This document shows, piece after piece, positions 25,383 through 33,211 of a DNA stretch of 64,000 bases. The notes beneath the pieces were generated by a model, which saw nothing but the letters and a program-made list of their open reading frames with translations, was not told where the DNA came from and made no database searches. Position 1 is the stretch's first letter. Every line of letters starts with the position of its first letter. The DNA is from Streptomyces sp. NBC_01446 (GTDB taxonomy: Bacteria > Actinomycetota > Actinomycetes > Streptomycetales > Streptomycetaceae). Position numbers and translations under genes: made by a program. The stretch spans positions 5,542,001-5,606,000 of the forward strand of contig NZ_JAPEPO010000001.1 in the NCBI RefSeq assembly GCF_026340095.1, read 5' to 3'.

Positions 25383-25396
25383 GTTGAAATTTCGAA
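25383..25396. promoter_or_regulatory. IclR-type palindromic operator, copy 1
   Basis: GTTGAAATTTCGAA, ending in the half-site TTCGAA, lies 20 bases before the IclR-family start (25416). It shares its core with copies at 27164, 38177 and 40433. The position overlaps the likely RBS-proximal promoter, so it suggests autorepression. Confidence 0.6.
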
Positions 25397-25415
25397 CATA
25401 GAGAGGGGGCCGGCC

Positions 25416-26192
25416 GTGGGGCGTCTCGTACCCGCCGTGACCCGGGCTCTCGACATACTCGAGCTGTTCCTGGACGGGGACGGCACCCTGTCCGCCCCGG
25501 ACATCGTCCGCAAGCTCCAGCTGCCCCGCACCACCGTGCACGAGCTGGTCACGACGCTGGCCGCGCGCTCCTACATCGTGACGGTGCCGGGCGAGCCCGG
25601 CCGCTACCGCCTCGGTGTGCGCCCGTACCAGCTCGGCAGCCGGTACGCGGAGCAGCTCGACCTCGCCGCCGAGGGCCAGCAGGTCGCCCGCGAGGTCGCC
25701 GAGACCTGCGACGAGACCGTGCACGTGGCGATCCTCGAGGGGACCGACGTCATCTACATCGCGAAGGTCGACAGCACCCACGCCGTGCGGATGGTCTCCG
25801 CCGCGGGGCGCCGCCTGCCCGCGCACTGCACCTCCGTGGGCAAGATGCTCCTCGCCTCGCTGCCCGGGCCCGAACTCGCCGCCCGTGTCCCCGACTCGGC
25901 GGACCTCGTGGCGATGACGCCCAACAGCATCACCGAACCCGCCGCCCTGCGCGAGGCCCTCGCCGGCATCCGCGAGCGCGGCGTCGCCGTCGAGAGCCGC
26001 GAGTCCAACCCGGACGTCAGCTGTGTCGCCGCCCCCGTGCGCGACCGCTCGGGACGGGTCGTGGCCGCGCTCTCCGTGTCGGTGCCGATGATCCGGTGGA
26101 GCGCGCCGCGCGAGGACGAGCTGGCGCAGCTCGCCGTGAAGGGCGCCGCCGACCTGTCCGAGCGGCTCGGGTACCGGGGGGCCGGCCGATGA
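25416..26192 (+). CDS. IclR-family transcriptional regulator
   Basis: 258-residue regulator. The winged helix (about residues 5-65) reads VPAVTRALDILELFLDGDGTLSAPDIVRKLQLPRTTVHELVTTLAARSYI. The C-terminal effector domain (about 80-250) has LPAHCTSVGKMLLASLP and VESRESNPDVSCVAAPVRDRSGRVVAALSVSVP. GTG at 25416 follows GAGAGGGGGCCGGCC. Its stop overlaps the SMP-30 gene (ATGA). It heads a sugar-acid utilisation locus, and TTCG-type palindromes lie ahead of itself, the GH51 gene, the transporter operon and the dehydratase operon, so it likely represses all of them until a sugar or sugar acid binds. The effector is unknown. Confidence 0.92.
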   Translation: MGRLVPAVTRALDILELFLDGDGTLSAPDIVRKLQLPRTTVHELVTTLAARSYIVTVPGEPGRYRLGVRPYQLGSRYAEQLDLAAEGQQVAREVAETCDETVHVAILEGTDVIYIAKVDSTHAVRMVSAAGRRLPAHCTSVGKMLLASLPGPELAARVPDSADLVAMTPNSITEPAALREALAGIRERGVAVESRESNPDVSCVAAPVRDRSGRVVAALSVSVPMIRWSAPREDELAQLAVKGAADLSERLGYRGAGR

Positions 26193-27037
26193 GGCCGGAG
26201 GTGGCCGTCCGCGCGGAGGTCACGCTCGGGGAGGGCCCCACCTGGGACGCGGAGGCCGGCCGGCTGATCTGGGTCGACATCCTCGGCAGCCGGGTCCACA
26301 CCTACGACCCCGCGACCGGGCGCCGCACGGTCATGGCCACCGAGCAGCACGTGGGCGCGGCCAAGCCGCGGGCCGGCGGGGCGGGGGTCGTCGTGAACCT
26401 CCGCGACGGCGTCGGCCTGTACGGTCCCGGCGGCAAGGACTTCCGCTGGCTGCACCGCGACCCCGTGCCCGGGCGGCGCGGCAACGACGCGGCGATCGCC
26501 CCCGACGGCTCGCTCTGGGCGGGCAGCATGACGTACGACGAGACGCCGGGCGGCGGCAACCTCATGCGGTTCGCCGCCGACGGGACCTCGACCGAGATCC
26601 TCGGCGATGTCACGGTCAGCAACGGCACCGGCTGGAGCCCCGACGGCACCCTCATGTACTACGTCGACACCCCGACGCGGCGCATCGACGTCTTTGACGT
26701 GGAAGGCCAACAGGCCGTGCGGCGACGGGAGTTCGCGATCGTCGAGGAGGGTGCCGGGTATCCCGACGGGCTGACCGTCGACGCCGACGGCTGTGTCTGG
26801 GTCGCCCTCTGGGACGGCTCGGCGCTGCGCCGCTACACCCCGTCCGGCGCGCTCGACCGTGTCGTGGAGCTGCCCGTGCGGCGCCCTACCGCGTGCGCCT
26901 TCGGCGGCGCGGACCTCACCGACCTGTACGTCACGTCGGCGCGCGTCGGCCTCGACGCCCCGTCCCCGTACGCCGGTTCGCTGCTCGTCCTGCGCGGCAT
27001 GGGCCGTGGCCTGGCCCAGCCCGCGTTCGAGGGCTGA
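26189..27037 (+). CDS. SMP-30/gluconolactonase-family lactonase
   Basis: 282-residue six-bladed beta-propeller lactonase. Metal-binding sites fit the family: GEGPTW near residue 15 (Glu), RRGNDAAIAPDG near 100 (Asn), SNGTGWSPDG near 150 (Asn) and GYPDGLTVDADG near 195 (Asp). These enzymes hydrolyse aldono-lactones. The ATG at 26189 overlaps the IclR stop by 4 bases. Together with the zinc dehydrogenase and enolase-family dehydratase 11-14 kb away under the same putative operators, it fits the second step of an oxidative (non-phosphorylative) sugar pathway; L-arabinono- or galactono-lactone is the likely substrate. Confidence 0.88.
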   Translation: MRPEVAVRAEVTLGEGPTWDAEAGRLIWVDILGSRVHTYDPATGRRTVMATEQHVGAAKPRAGGAGVVVNLRDGVGLYGPGGKDFRWLHRDPVPGRRGNDAAIAPDGSLWAGSMTYDETPGGGNLMRFAADGTSTEILGDVTVSNGTGWSPDGTLMYYVDTPTRRIDVFDVEGQQAVRRREFAIVEEGAGYPDGLTVDADGCVWVALWDGSALRRYTPSGALDRVVELPVRRPTACAFGGADLTDLYVTSARVGLDAPSPYAGSLLVLRGMGRGLAQPAFEG

Positions 27038-27054
27038 GCCCGGACGAATGCCCC

Positions 27055-27098
27055 GAAGGGTGCGGGACCCCCACGCCGGTGGGGGTCCCGCACCCTTC
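27055..27098. terminator. Perfect 20-bp hairpin after the lactonase gene
   Basis: The arm at 27055-27074 is exactly complementary to 27079-27098, around the loop GCCG. It lies 18 bases past the lactonase stop, and ends IclR-lactonase transcription before the GH51 promoter region. Confidence 0.9.
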
Positions 27099-27163
27099 TG
27101 TTGCTCAACCCATTGACGCCGCCGCGTCCCGAACCTACGGTCCCGTTCGAAGTTACGAGCATC

Positions 27164-27177
27164 ATTCGATATATCGA
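27164..27177. promoter_or_regulatory. IclR-type palindromic operator, copy 2
   Basis: TTCGATATATCGAA is a perfect 14-bp palindrome. A related partial site, GTTCGAAGTTACGAGC, begins at 27144. They lie about 180-210 bases before the GH51 start (27357), so the transcript has a long leader or the site acts at a distance. Confidence 0.65.
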
Positions 27178-27180
27178 ACA

Positions 27181-27318
27181 GCAGCGAGCAGGCCCCTGGC
27201 GGCCGTAGGGGCCGGAGCCCTCCCCGCCCTGCTCCCCACGATGGCGCAAGCCGACGTACGTGGGCTCGGCCTCGGCGAGCTGAGCTGGGGCAGGGACGGC
27301 CGGCCGAGCGTCCGCTGA
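27181..27318 (+). pseudogene. Short remnant of a secreted protein
   Basis: In one plus-strand frame the sequence reads RPLAAVGAGALPALLPTMAQADV then RGLGLGELSWGRDGRPS before a stop at 27316-27318, resembling the end of a signal peptide (AQA cleavage site) and the first residues of a secreted enzyme. No start codon or body is present. It could be a leftover of a deleted hydrolase gene ahead of the GH51 gene. Coding look alone is weak evidence. Confidence 0.25.
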
Positions 27319-27356
27319 ATCGATCAATGTACGTAATCCCGAACCCTGAGGGAGAC

Positions 27357-28865
27357 ATGACCCGCACCGCACGCTTCGCCCTCGACCCCGCCTTCACGGT
27401 CGGCACGGTCGACCCCCGGCTCTTCGGCTCCTTCGTGGAGCACCTGGGCCGCTGTGTCTACACCGGCATCTTCGAGCCGGACCACCCCACCGCAGATGAG
27501 GCGGGCCTGCGCCAGGACGTCCTGGAACTGGTCCGCGAGCTCGGCGTCACCGCCATCCGCTATCCCGGTGGCAACTTCGTCTCCGGCTACAAGTGGGAGG
27601 ACTCGGTCGGCCCCGCCGAGGAGCGCCCGCGCCGCCTCGACCTGGCCTGGCGCACGACGGAGTCGAACCGCTTCGGCCTGTCCGAGTACATCGCGTTCCT
27701 GAGGAAGGTCGGCCCGCAGGCCGAGCCGATGATGGCGGTGAACCTCGGCACGCGCGGCGTCGCGGAGGCCATCGAACTCCAGGAGTACGCCAATCACCCG
27801 GCGGGCACGGAGCTGTCGGACCGCCGCATCGCCCACGGCGACAAGGACCCCTTCGGCATCAGGCTCTGGTGCCTGGGCAATGAGATGGACGGGCCGTGGC
27901 AGACCGGCCACAAGACGGCCGAGGAGTACGGGCGGCTCGCCGCCGAGACGGCGCGCGCGATGCGCCAGATCGACAAGGACGTCGAGCTGGTCGCCTGCGG
28001 CAGTTCGGGCCAGGGCATGGACACGTTCGCCGAGTGGGAGGCGAAGGTCCTTCAGGAGACCTACGACCTGGTCGACTACATCTCGCTCCACGCGTACTAC
28101 GAGGAGCACGACGGCGACCGGGACTCCTTCCTCGCGTCGGCGGTGGACATGGAGTCGTTCATCGAGAACGTCGTCGCGACGTGCGACCACGTGGGCGCGC
28201 GCCTCAAGTCGAAGAAGAAGATCAACCTCTCCTTCGACGAGTGGAACGTCTGGTACATGTCGCGCACGGACGCCGAGGTCTCGGCGCTCGACTGGCCGGA
28301 GGCCCCCCGCCTCCTGGAGGACGTCTACTCGGTCACCGACGCGGTCGTCTTCGGTTCGCTCCTGGTCGCCCTGCTCCGCCACGCGGACCGCGTCACGGTG
28401 GCCTGCCTGGCCCAACTCGTCAACGTCATCGCCCCGATCATGACCGAGCCCGGCGGCGCGGCCTGGCGCCAGACGACGTTCTTCCCGTTCGCCCAGGCCG
28501 CCAGGTACGGGAGGGGCGAGGTCCTGGACGTCCGCGTGTCCGGGCCGACGTACGACACGAAGCGCCACGGCACCGCGGACCTGCTGCACGCGACGGCGGT
28601 TCGCGCGGAAGACGGCACGGTCACCCTCTTCGCGGTCAACCGCAGCCAGACGGAGTCCCTGCCGCTCGAAGTGACCCTCCATGGAATGGAGTTGGGTGAG
28701 GTCGTCGAACACTCGGTGCTCGCCGACGCCGACCCGGACGCCCGCAACACCCTCGCCGAGCCGGAGCGCGTCGCGCCGCACGCGGGTACGGGCGCGAGGC
28801 TTGAGGACGGCACGCTCAAAGCGACCCTTGAGCCGCTGTCGTGGAATGTGATCCGGCTCGGCTGA
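27357..28865 (+). CDS. GH51 alpha-N-arabinofuranosidase
   Basis: 502-residue intracellular (no signal peptide) glycosidase that releases terminal L-arabinofuranose from short arabino-oligosaccharides. GH51 catalytic residues are Glu176 (acid/base, CLGNEMDG) and Glu295 (nucleophile, SFDEWNVWY). The (beta/alpha)8 barrel is followed by a C-terminal beta-sandwich (VTLFAVNRSQTESLPLEVTLHG). ATG at 27357 follows GAGGGAGAC; an earlier ATG at 27327 lacks an RBS. The IclR-type palindrome lies upstream. It works on arabinosides brought in by the transporter encoded further along, feeding the dehydrogenase-lactonase-dehydratase route. Confidence 0.95.
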   Translation: MTRTARFALDPAFTVGTVDPRLFGSFVEHLGRCVYTGIFEPDHPTADEAGLRQDVLELVRELGVTAIRYPGGNFVSGYKWEDSVGPAEERPRRLDLAWRTTESNRFGLSEYIAFLRKVGPQAEPMMAVNLGTRGVAEAIELQEYANHPAGTELSDRRIAHGDKDPFGIRLWCLGNEMDGPWQTGHKTAEEYGRLAAETARAMRQIDKDVELVACGSSGQGMDTFAEWEAKVLQETYDLVDYISLHAYYEEHDGDRDSFLASAVDMESFIENVVATCDHVGARLKSKKKINLSFDEWNVWYMSRTDAEVSALDWPEAPRLLEDVYSVTDAVVFGSLLVALLRHADRVTVACLAQLVNVIAPIMTEPGGAAWRQTTFFPFAQAARYGRGEVLDVRVSGPTYDTKRHGTADLLHATAVRAEDGTVTLFAVNRSQTESLPLEVTLHGMELGEVVEHSVLADADPDARNTLAEPERVAPHAGTGARLEDGTLKATLEPLSWNVIRLG

Positions 28866-28883
28866 TCCACGGCGTCGGCCACT

Positions 28884-28920
28884 GAGCGGGCCGGAGGGGA
28901 TGCCGCCCTCCGGCCCGCTC
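28884..28920. terminator. Convergent terminator hairpin (15 bp)
   Basis: Arms GAGCGGGCCGGAGGG (28884-28898) and its complement (28906-28920) enclose GATGCCG. It sits between the convergent stops of the GH51 gene (28865) and the GH35 gene (28939), so it can stop both. Confidence 0.88.
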
Positions 28921-28938
28921 TATGCCACTCGGGGGTGG

Positions 28939-31884
28939 TCACACGCCGGGCGACGGAACCGCCCGCACTTCCACCCCGCCCGCCGCGCTCCCGAGGAGCT
29001 TCAGCTGTACGTCTCCCGGGCCCGCCGGGGTCGTGCCGTCGGCGAGGACGGCCAGGGCGAGGGTGTTGGCGCCGCGGGTGCGCAGGATGCCGTTCGGGAC
29101 GGCGAACGTGTGCTGGGGGCCCACGTCGTTGATGTACTGGCCCATGTTCCAGCCGTTGACGTAGAGCTGGACGCGGTAGGCGTGGGCCGCGTCGTCCGTG
29201 AACGTGAGGCCGATCGAGGCGTCCACGTCGTGGTCGACGGCCAGCCGGAACGTGGTGCGGTACCAGGAGACTCCTTGGCGTGCCGGGCCGTCGACCGGGA
29301 ACGCGGCCCGCTCCCAGCCGCCGTCCGCCTCGGGATCGAGCCCCGGCAGGTGCCAGCCGTGCCGCTCCCCGTACAGGCCGCCCGTGTTGAGCGGGCCGCG
29401 CACCGGGTCCGTGCCCGAAGCGCCCTGGATACGCCAGGCCACGGCCGGATCCGCGCCCGTGAAGGCCACCCCGGTCAGGCCGCGCGCCGACTTGTGCGAG
29501 TCCCGGGCGCCGCCGTCCTCGTCGTGCTGCATGCGGCGGACGAGGACCGACAGGACATGGCCGCCGGCGGTGCGCAGGTCGGCGGGCAGGGCGAAGGCCG
29601 CCGTCGCCGTCCACGTGCCCTGGGTGGACTGGGCCGACGTCGGTACCGGCATCCGGTGCGTGCCGAGGGGGCGGCCGTCGAGCCACGCCATCAGCAGGCC
29701 CTGGGTGCCGGTGGAGTACGCCAGGTTCACCGACTCGGCGCCGCTCGCGTCGTCGAACGAACCCCGGTACCAGACGTCGCCGTAGTGGAAGCCGTAGTCG
29801 TCGGCGAACAGGACGGGCCGGCCCGCGGGCACGGGCGTCGTCGAGTACGACGTCGCCTTGTCGGCGACGGTCCAGTCCGCGTCGTCGAAGTCCTGCTCCG
29901 ACTCCGGGTTCTCGGGCCGTCGCCGCCAGCCGGTGAGCGCGGGCAGCCGCACCTCCGGGACGCCCGGGAGCGCTCGCCCGGCAGCGAAGCTTCCGGAAGG
30001 AGTGGTGCGCATATGGACCGGGCCGTTGTTCCAGGTGATCAGCTGCACGCCACGCGGTGCCCACACCTCCAGGTCGGCTTCCTCGATCGTGTCGCCCGTC
30101 AAGTGGAGAGTGGCTCCGTGGAGTTCGGCCCGGCGCAGCAGTGCGGGACCGCGGACGAGGACCGGGCCCGAAGGGGTGTCGTAGCGCCACAGCCGGGCGG
30201 ACGTCTCGTCGTCCGCGAACAGGACGAGGAGCGTGCCGCCCACCACTACCCGCACCAGGCCGCCCAGGTGGGTGGAGACGCGCAGGACTCCGTCCTCGTA
30301 CGTCGTGGTTGCCGGCCCGTCGAGGACCGTGACGTCCGGCTCCTCCTCGTACGCGAAGGCCGCCTCGGCCGGCTCTCCCGGCCGGCCCGCGAACACCGCG
30401 ACGTCCCGGCGCCCCGCGCTCAGCTGGATCATCGGCTGGACCGTCGAGTACGCCAGCTGCGACTTCCCGAGAGCGGCCTCGGCCAGGACGAGCTTCGCGT
30501 CCTTCGCGCCGACCGTGACCTCCGCGCTCGCCGAGCCCAGTGGCAGCGTCGAGGTGATCGACGCCGACGTGTCGTTGCGCAGGACGTAGACGTGCGCGCC
30601 CGTGTCGGGATTCGTCAGGTGGTAGACCTTCAGGGCCGGGTCGGCGGCCGCCGTGTCCTGCGCCCGGTCCAGCTTCGCCAGGTCCGGCACGGAACGGAGC
30701 AGTTGGCCGATCTGGTGCATGGGCGTCAGCTTGGACGTGACATTGCGCGCTTCGTCGAGGGCCGCCCCGTAGTCGTACGACGTGTAGACGACCGGCGCGG
30801 GGAGCCAGCCCCAGCTGGTGCCGCCGAACGTCATGTAGACGTTGTGGATCTTGATGCCGTTGGCGAGGTTGGTGAGGTAGAAGCGCCGCTCGTACGCCGC
30901 GTCGCGGGTGCGCCGCGACTCCTCGTATCCCTTGCCGGCGAACACGGCGCCGCCCCACGGGTCGAACCAGCCGCCCCCGAACTCGGCCATCAGGCCAGGG
31001 GTGTCGGGGCTCGCCGTCGACCCGCCCTTGGCGCCGCCCACGCCGAAGTAACCCCAGTCCGGCGGGTTGCCCGACGGCGACGGGTAGCCGTCGAATCCGT
31101 AGAGGTAGCGGCCGGACTCGTCACCCGTGCTGAACGAGCCCGGAGTCCAGTAGCCGTTGCGGCCCTTGTCGTTGTGGAACAGCGGGACGTCGATGCCGTC
31201 GGCGCGGACCTTCGCGTACAGGTGCGCCATGTAGTCCTTGCCGGCCGGGCTGGTCACGTTCGAGGCGTACTCGTTCTCCAGCTCGTAGAGGACGACCGTG
31301 CCCTTGCCACGCGTGTACTGGTAACGGGCGATGATCTCGTTCACGGCCGTCAAGTACTCGTCCACGTAACCCAGATAGGTGGGATCGGAGGTACGGGCCG
31401 TGCCCTTGGTGGCCGTCAGCCAGCCGGGGAATCCGCCCGCGTCGACCTCCGCGTTGATGTAAGGGCCGGGGCGCGCGATGACGTAGAGACCCTCCTCGGC
31501 TGCCGTCTCCAGGAAGCGGCCGAGGTCGCGCACGCCCGTGAAGTCGTAGACGCCGGGGGCCGGGGAGTGGAAGTTCCACGCGACGTAGATGCTGATGGCG
31601 TTGTAGCCGTGCGCGCGCAGCTTCTGCAGCACGTCACGCCACAGCGACGGGCTCGGCAGCCGGAACGGGTGTACCTCGCCCGACCACAGGACGACCCGGC
31701 TGCCGTCCACGAGCAGCGAGTACTTGTCGAAGGCGACGGTGTGCGTCCGCCCGTCGGCCTCGGGCGCGGGGACGGGGGTGGTCGCATCGTCGGGAGTGGC
31801 TGCGCCCGCCGTCGGCAGCGGCAGGGCGAGGCTGGCCGCGGTCGTGGCGGTGAGCGCCGTGAACGTACGTCTGCTGAGTGGCAA
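28939..31884 (-). CDS. Secreted GH35 beta-galactosidase
   Basis: 981-residue exported glycosidase. A Tat-type signal begins LSRRTFTALTATTAASLALPLP. The TIM barrel has GEVHPFRLPSPSLWRDVLQKLRAHGYNAIS, Glu205 (acid/base, ELENEY) and Glu301 (nucleophile, MAEFGGGWFDPW). C-terminal jelly-roll domains follow. It removes galactose from galactans or arabinogalactan outside the cell. TTG at 31884 is the start because GGAG lies 7 bases upstream and the signal begins at once. It is the last gene of the transporter operon, 108 bases after the mutarotase gene, with a hairpin between, so its level may be tuned separately. Confidence 0.92.
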   Translation of the reverse strand: MPLSRRTFTALTATTAASLALPLPTAGAATPDDATTPVPAPEADGRTHTVAFDKYSLLVDGSRVVLWSGEVHPFRLPSPSLWRDVLQKLRAHGYNAISIYVAWNFHSPAPGVYDFTGVRDLGRFLETAAEEGLYVIARPGPYINAEVDAGGFPGWLTATKGTARTSDPTYLGYVDEYLTAVNEIIARYQYTRGKGTVVLYELENEYASNVTSPAGKDYMAHLYAKVRADGIDVPLFHNDKGRNGYWTPGSFSTGDESGRYLYGFDGYPSPSGNPPDWGYFGVGGAKGGSTASPDTPGLMAEFGGGWFDPWGGAVFAGKGYEESRRTRDAAYERRFYLTNLANGIKIHNVYMTFGGTSWGWLPAPVVYTSYDYGAALDEARNVTSKLTPMHQIGQLLRSVPDLAKLDRAQDTAAADPALKVYHLTNPDTGAHVYVLRNDTSASITSTLPLGSASAEVTVGAKDAKLVLAEAALGKSQLAYSTVQPMIQLSAGRRDVAVFAGRPGEPAEAAFAYEEEPDVTVLDGPATTTYEDGVLRVSTHLGGLVRVVVGGTLLVLFADDETSARLWRYDTPSGPVLVRGPALLRRAELHGATLHLTGDTIEEADLEVWAPRGVQLITWNNGPVHMRTTPSGSFAAGRALPGVPEVRLPALTGWRRRPENPESEQDFDDADWTVADKATSYSTTPVPAGRPVLFADDYGFHYGDVWYRGSFDDASGAESVNLAYSTGTQGLLMAWLDGRPLGTHRMPVPTSAQSTQGTWTATAAFALPADLRTAGGHVLSVLVRRMQHDEDGGARDSHKSARGLTGVAFTGADPAVAWRIQGASGTDPVRGPLNTGGLYGERHGWHLPGLDPEADGGWERAAFPVDGPARQGVSWYRTTFRLAVDHDVDASIGLTFTDDAAHAYRVQLYVNGWNMGQYINDVGPQHTFAVPNGILRTRGANTLALAVLADGTTPAGPGDVQLKLLGSAAGGVEVRAVPSPGV

Positions 31885-31936
31885 CTGACGTCTCCATAGG
31901 GCTCGGTGAGGTAAGTGCGAAGGGGGAGGAAAGACA

Positions 31937-31973
31937 CCCGGCCTCGCCCGTGGTTGTCACGGGCGGGGCCGGG
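31937..31973 (-). terminator. Intra-operon hairpin between mutarotase and GH35 genes
   Basis: Arms at 31937-31952 and 31958-31973 pair over 16 bases with one G-T wobble around the loop GTTGT. It follows the mutarotase stop in the direction of transcription by about 20 bases. It probably attenuates read-through into the GH35 gene or stabilises the upstream mRNA end. Confidence 0.6.
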
Positions 31974-31992
31974 GGATGTGGGCGGGGGGTGG

Positions 31993-33153
31993 TCAGGCGC
32001 CGAACGAGTGCACCGTCGTCGTCCGGTACGTCTCGCCCGGGCGCAGCACCGTCGACGGGAACGTCGGATGGTTCGGCGAGTCCGGGAAGTGCTGCGTCTC
32101 CAGGCACAGGCCGTCGCCCTGCCGGTAGGTGCGCCCGGAGGGGCCGGTGAGCGTGCCGTCGAGGAAGTTGCCCGAGTAGAACTGGACGCCCGGCTGATCC
32201 GTGGCGATCTCCAGAGTGCGGCCGGAGGACGGGTCGCGCAGCGTCGCGAAGTGCACGGGCCGCGCCGTGATTCCCTTGTCGAGGACCCAGTTGTGGTCGA
32301 AGCCCTTGGCTGTGACCAGCTGCGGGTGCGCGGTGCGGATGTCGCGGCCGATCGGCTTCGCGGAGCGGAAGTCGAACGGGGTGCCCGCGACCTTCGCCCG
32401 CTCACCGGTCGGGATGAGTCCCGAGTCGGTGGGCGTGTAACGGGAGGCGGCGAGGGTGAGTTCGTGGTCGTAGATGCCGCCGCTGCCCTCGCCCGCGAGG
32501 TTGTAGTACGTGTGGTTCGTCAGGTTCACGACGGTCGCCTTGTTCGTCGTCGCCTCGTAGTCGATGCGCCAGTCGCCGCTCGCCCCGAGGGTGTAGGTGA
32601 CCGTCACCTTGAGCGTGCCCGGGTAGCCCATCTCGCCGTCGACCGACGTGTAGTGCAGCCTCAGGCCGACGTCGGAGCCGGAGGTGAAGTCCTCCACGTC
32701 CCACACCCGCGTGTTGAAGCCCTTCGCCCCGCCGTGCAGGGAGTTGGCCCCGTCGTTCACGGAGAGCTGGTACGTCGTGCCGTCGAGGGTGAACCGGCCG
32801 TTCGCGATGCGGTTGCCGTAGCGGCCGATCGTGGAACCGAAGAACGTGGTCCCGGCGACGTAGTCCTCGATGGTGTCGTAGCCGAGGGACACGTTCACGT
32901 ACCGGCCGTGGCGGTCCGGTATCTCCAGGGACTGGATGATGCCGCCGTAGGAGAGGACCTTCAGGCGGGTGCCGCCGTTCTCCAGGGACCAGCGGTAGAT
33001 CCTCGTGCCGTCGGCGAGCTTGCCGAAGAGCTCCTTCACGGGCCTCCTGCTTCCCGAGGCGGAGGCTGAGGCGTGGGCTGTTCCGCCCAGCGCGGTGGCT
33101 GCCGCACCGGCGGCGGCGGCCGATGCGAGGAGAGTGCGTCTACTCAGTTCCAT
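31993..33153 (-). CDS. Secreted galactose mutarotase (aldose 1-epimerase)
   Basis: 386-residue exported mutarotase with a Tat-type signal (ELSRRTLLASAAAAGAAATALGGTAHA). The GalM fold shows GNRIANGRF, NSLHGG (His of the sugar site), VVNLTNHTYYNL (second His) and the catalytic Glu in CLETQHFPDSPNHPTFP. It interconverts alpha and beta anomers of galactose (or other aldoses) released outside the cell. ATG at 33153 follows GGGAG; the 33168 start is also open. It sits between the sugar permease and GH35 genes, a natural place to ready the sugar for uptake. A cytoplasmic paralogue is at 48.9 kb. Confidence 0.9.
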   Translation of the reverse strand: MELSRRTLLASAAAAGAAATALGGTAHASASASGSRRPVKELFGKLADGTRIYRWSLENGGTRLKVLSYGGIIQSLEIPDRHGRYVNVSLGYDTIEDYVAGTTFFGSTIGRYGNRIANGRFTLDGTTYQLSVNDGANSLHGGAKGFNTRVWDVEDFTSGSDVGLRLHYTSVDGEMGYPGTLKVTVTYTLGASGDWRIDYEATTNKATVVNLTNHTYYNLAGEGSGGIYDHELTLAASRYTPTDSGLIPTGERAKVAGTPFDFRSAKPIGRDIRTAHPQLVTAKGFDHNWVLDKGITARPVHFATLRDPSSGRTLEIATDQPGVQFYSGNFLDGTLTGPSGRTYRQGDGLCLETQHFPDSPNHPTFPSTVLRPGETYRTTTVHSFGA

Positions 33154-33175
33154 GTGCGGCTCCCTCAAAGGGTGG

Positions 33176-33202
33176 GCCCCGCCGGGCTTGGGCCGGCGGG
33201 GC
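33176..33202 (-). terminator. Intra-operon hairpin after the permease gene
   Basis: Arms GCCCCGCCGG (33176-33185) and CCGGCGGGGC (33193-33202) form a 10-bp stem with a 7-nt loop. It lies 10 bases past the permease stop and about 20 bases before the mutarotase start, so it is placed to lower read-through from transporter to secreted-enzyme genes. Confidence 0.5.
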
Positions 33203-33211
33203 CGAGCTGAC

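Noticed and set aside
28900..31899. A 999-codon plus-strand frame opposite the GH35 gene
   Set aside because: Arg/Gly/Val-rich shadow; the minus strand encodes a clear Tat signal and GH35 catalytic residues.
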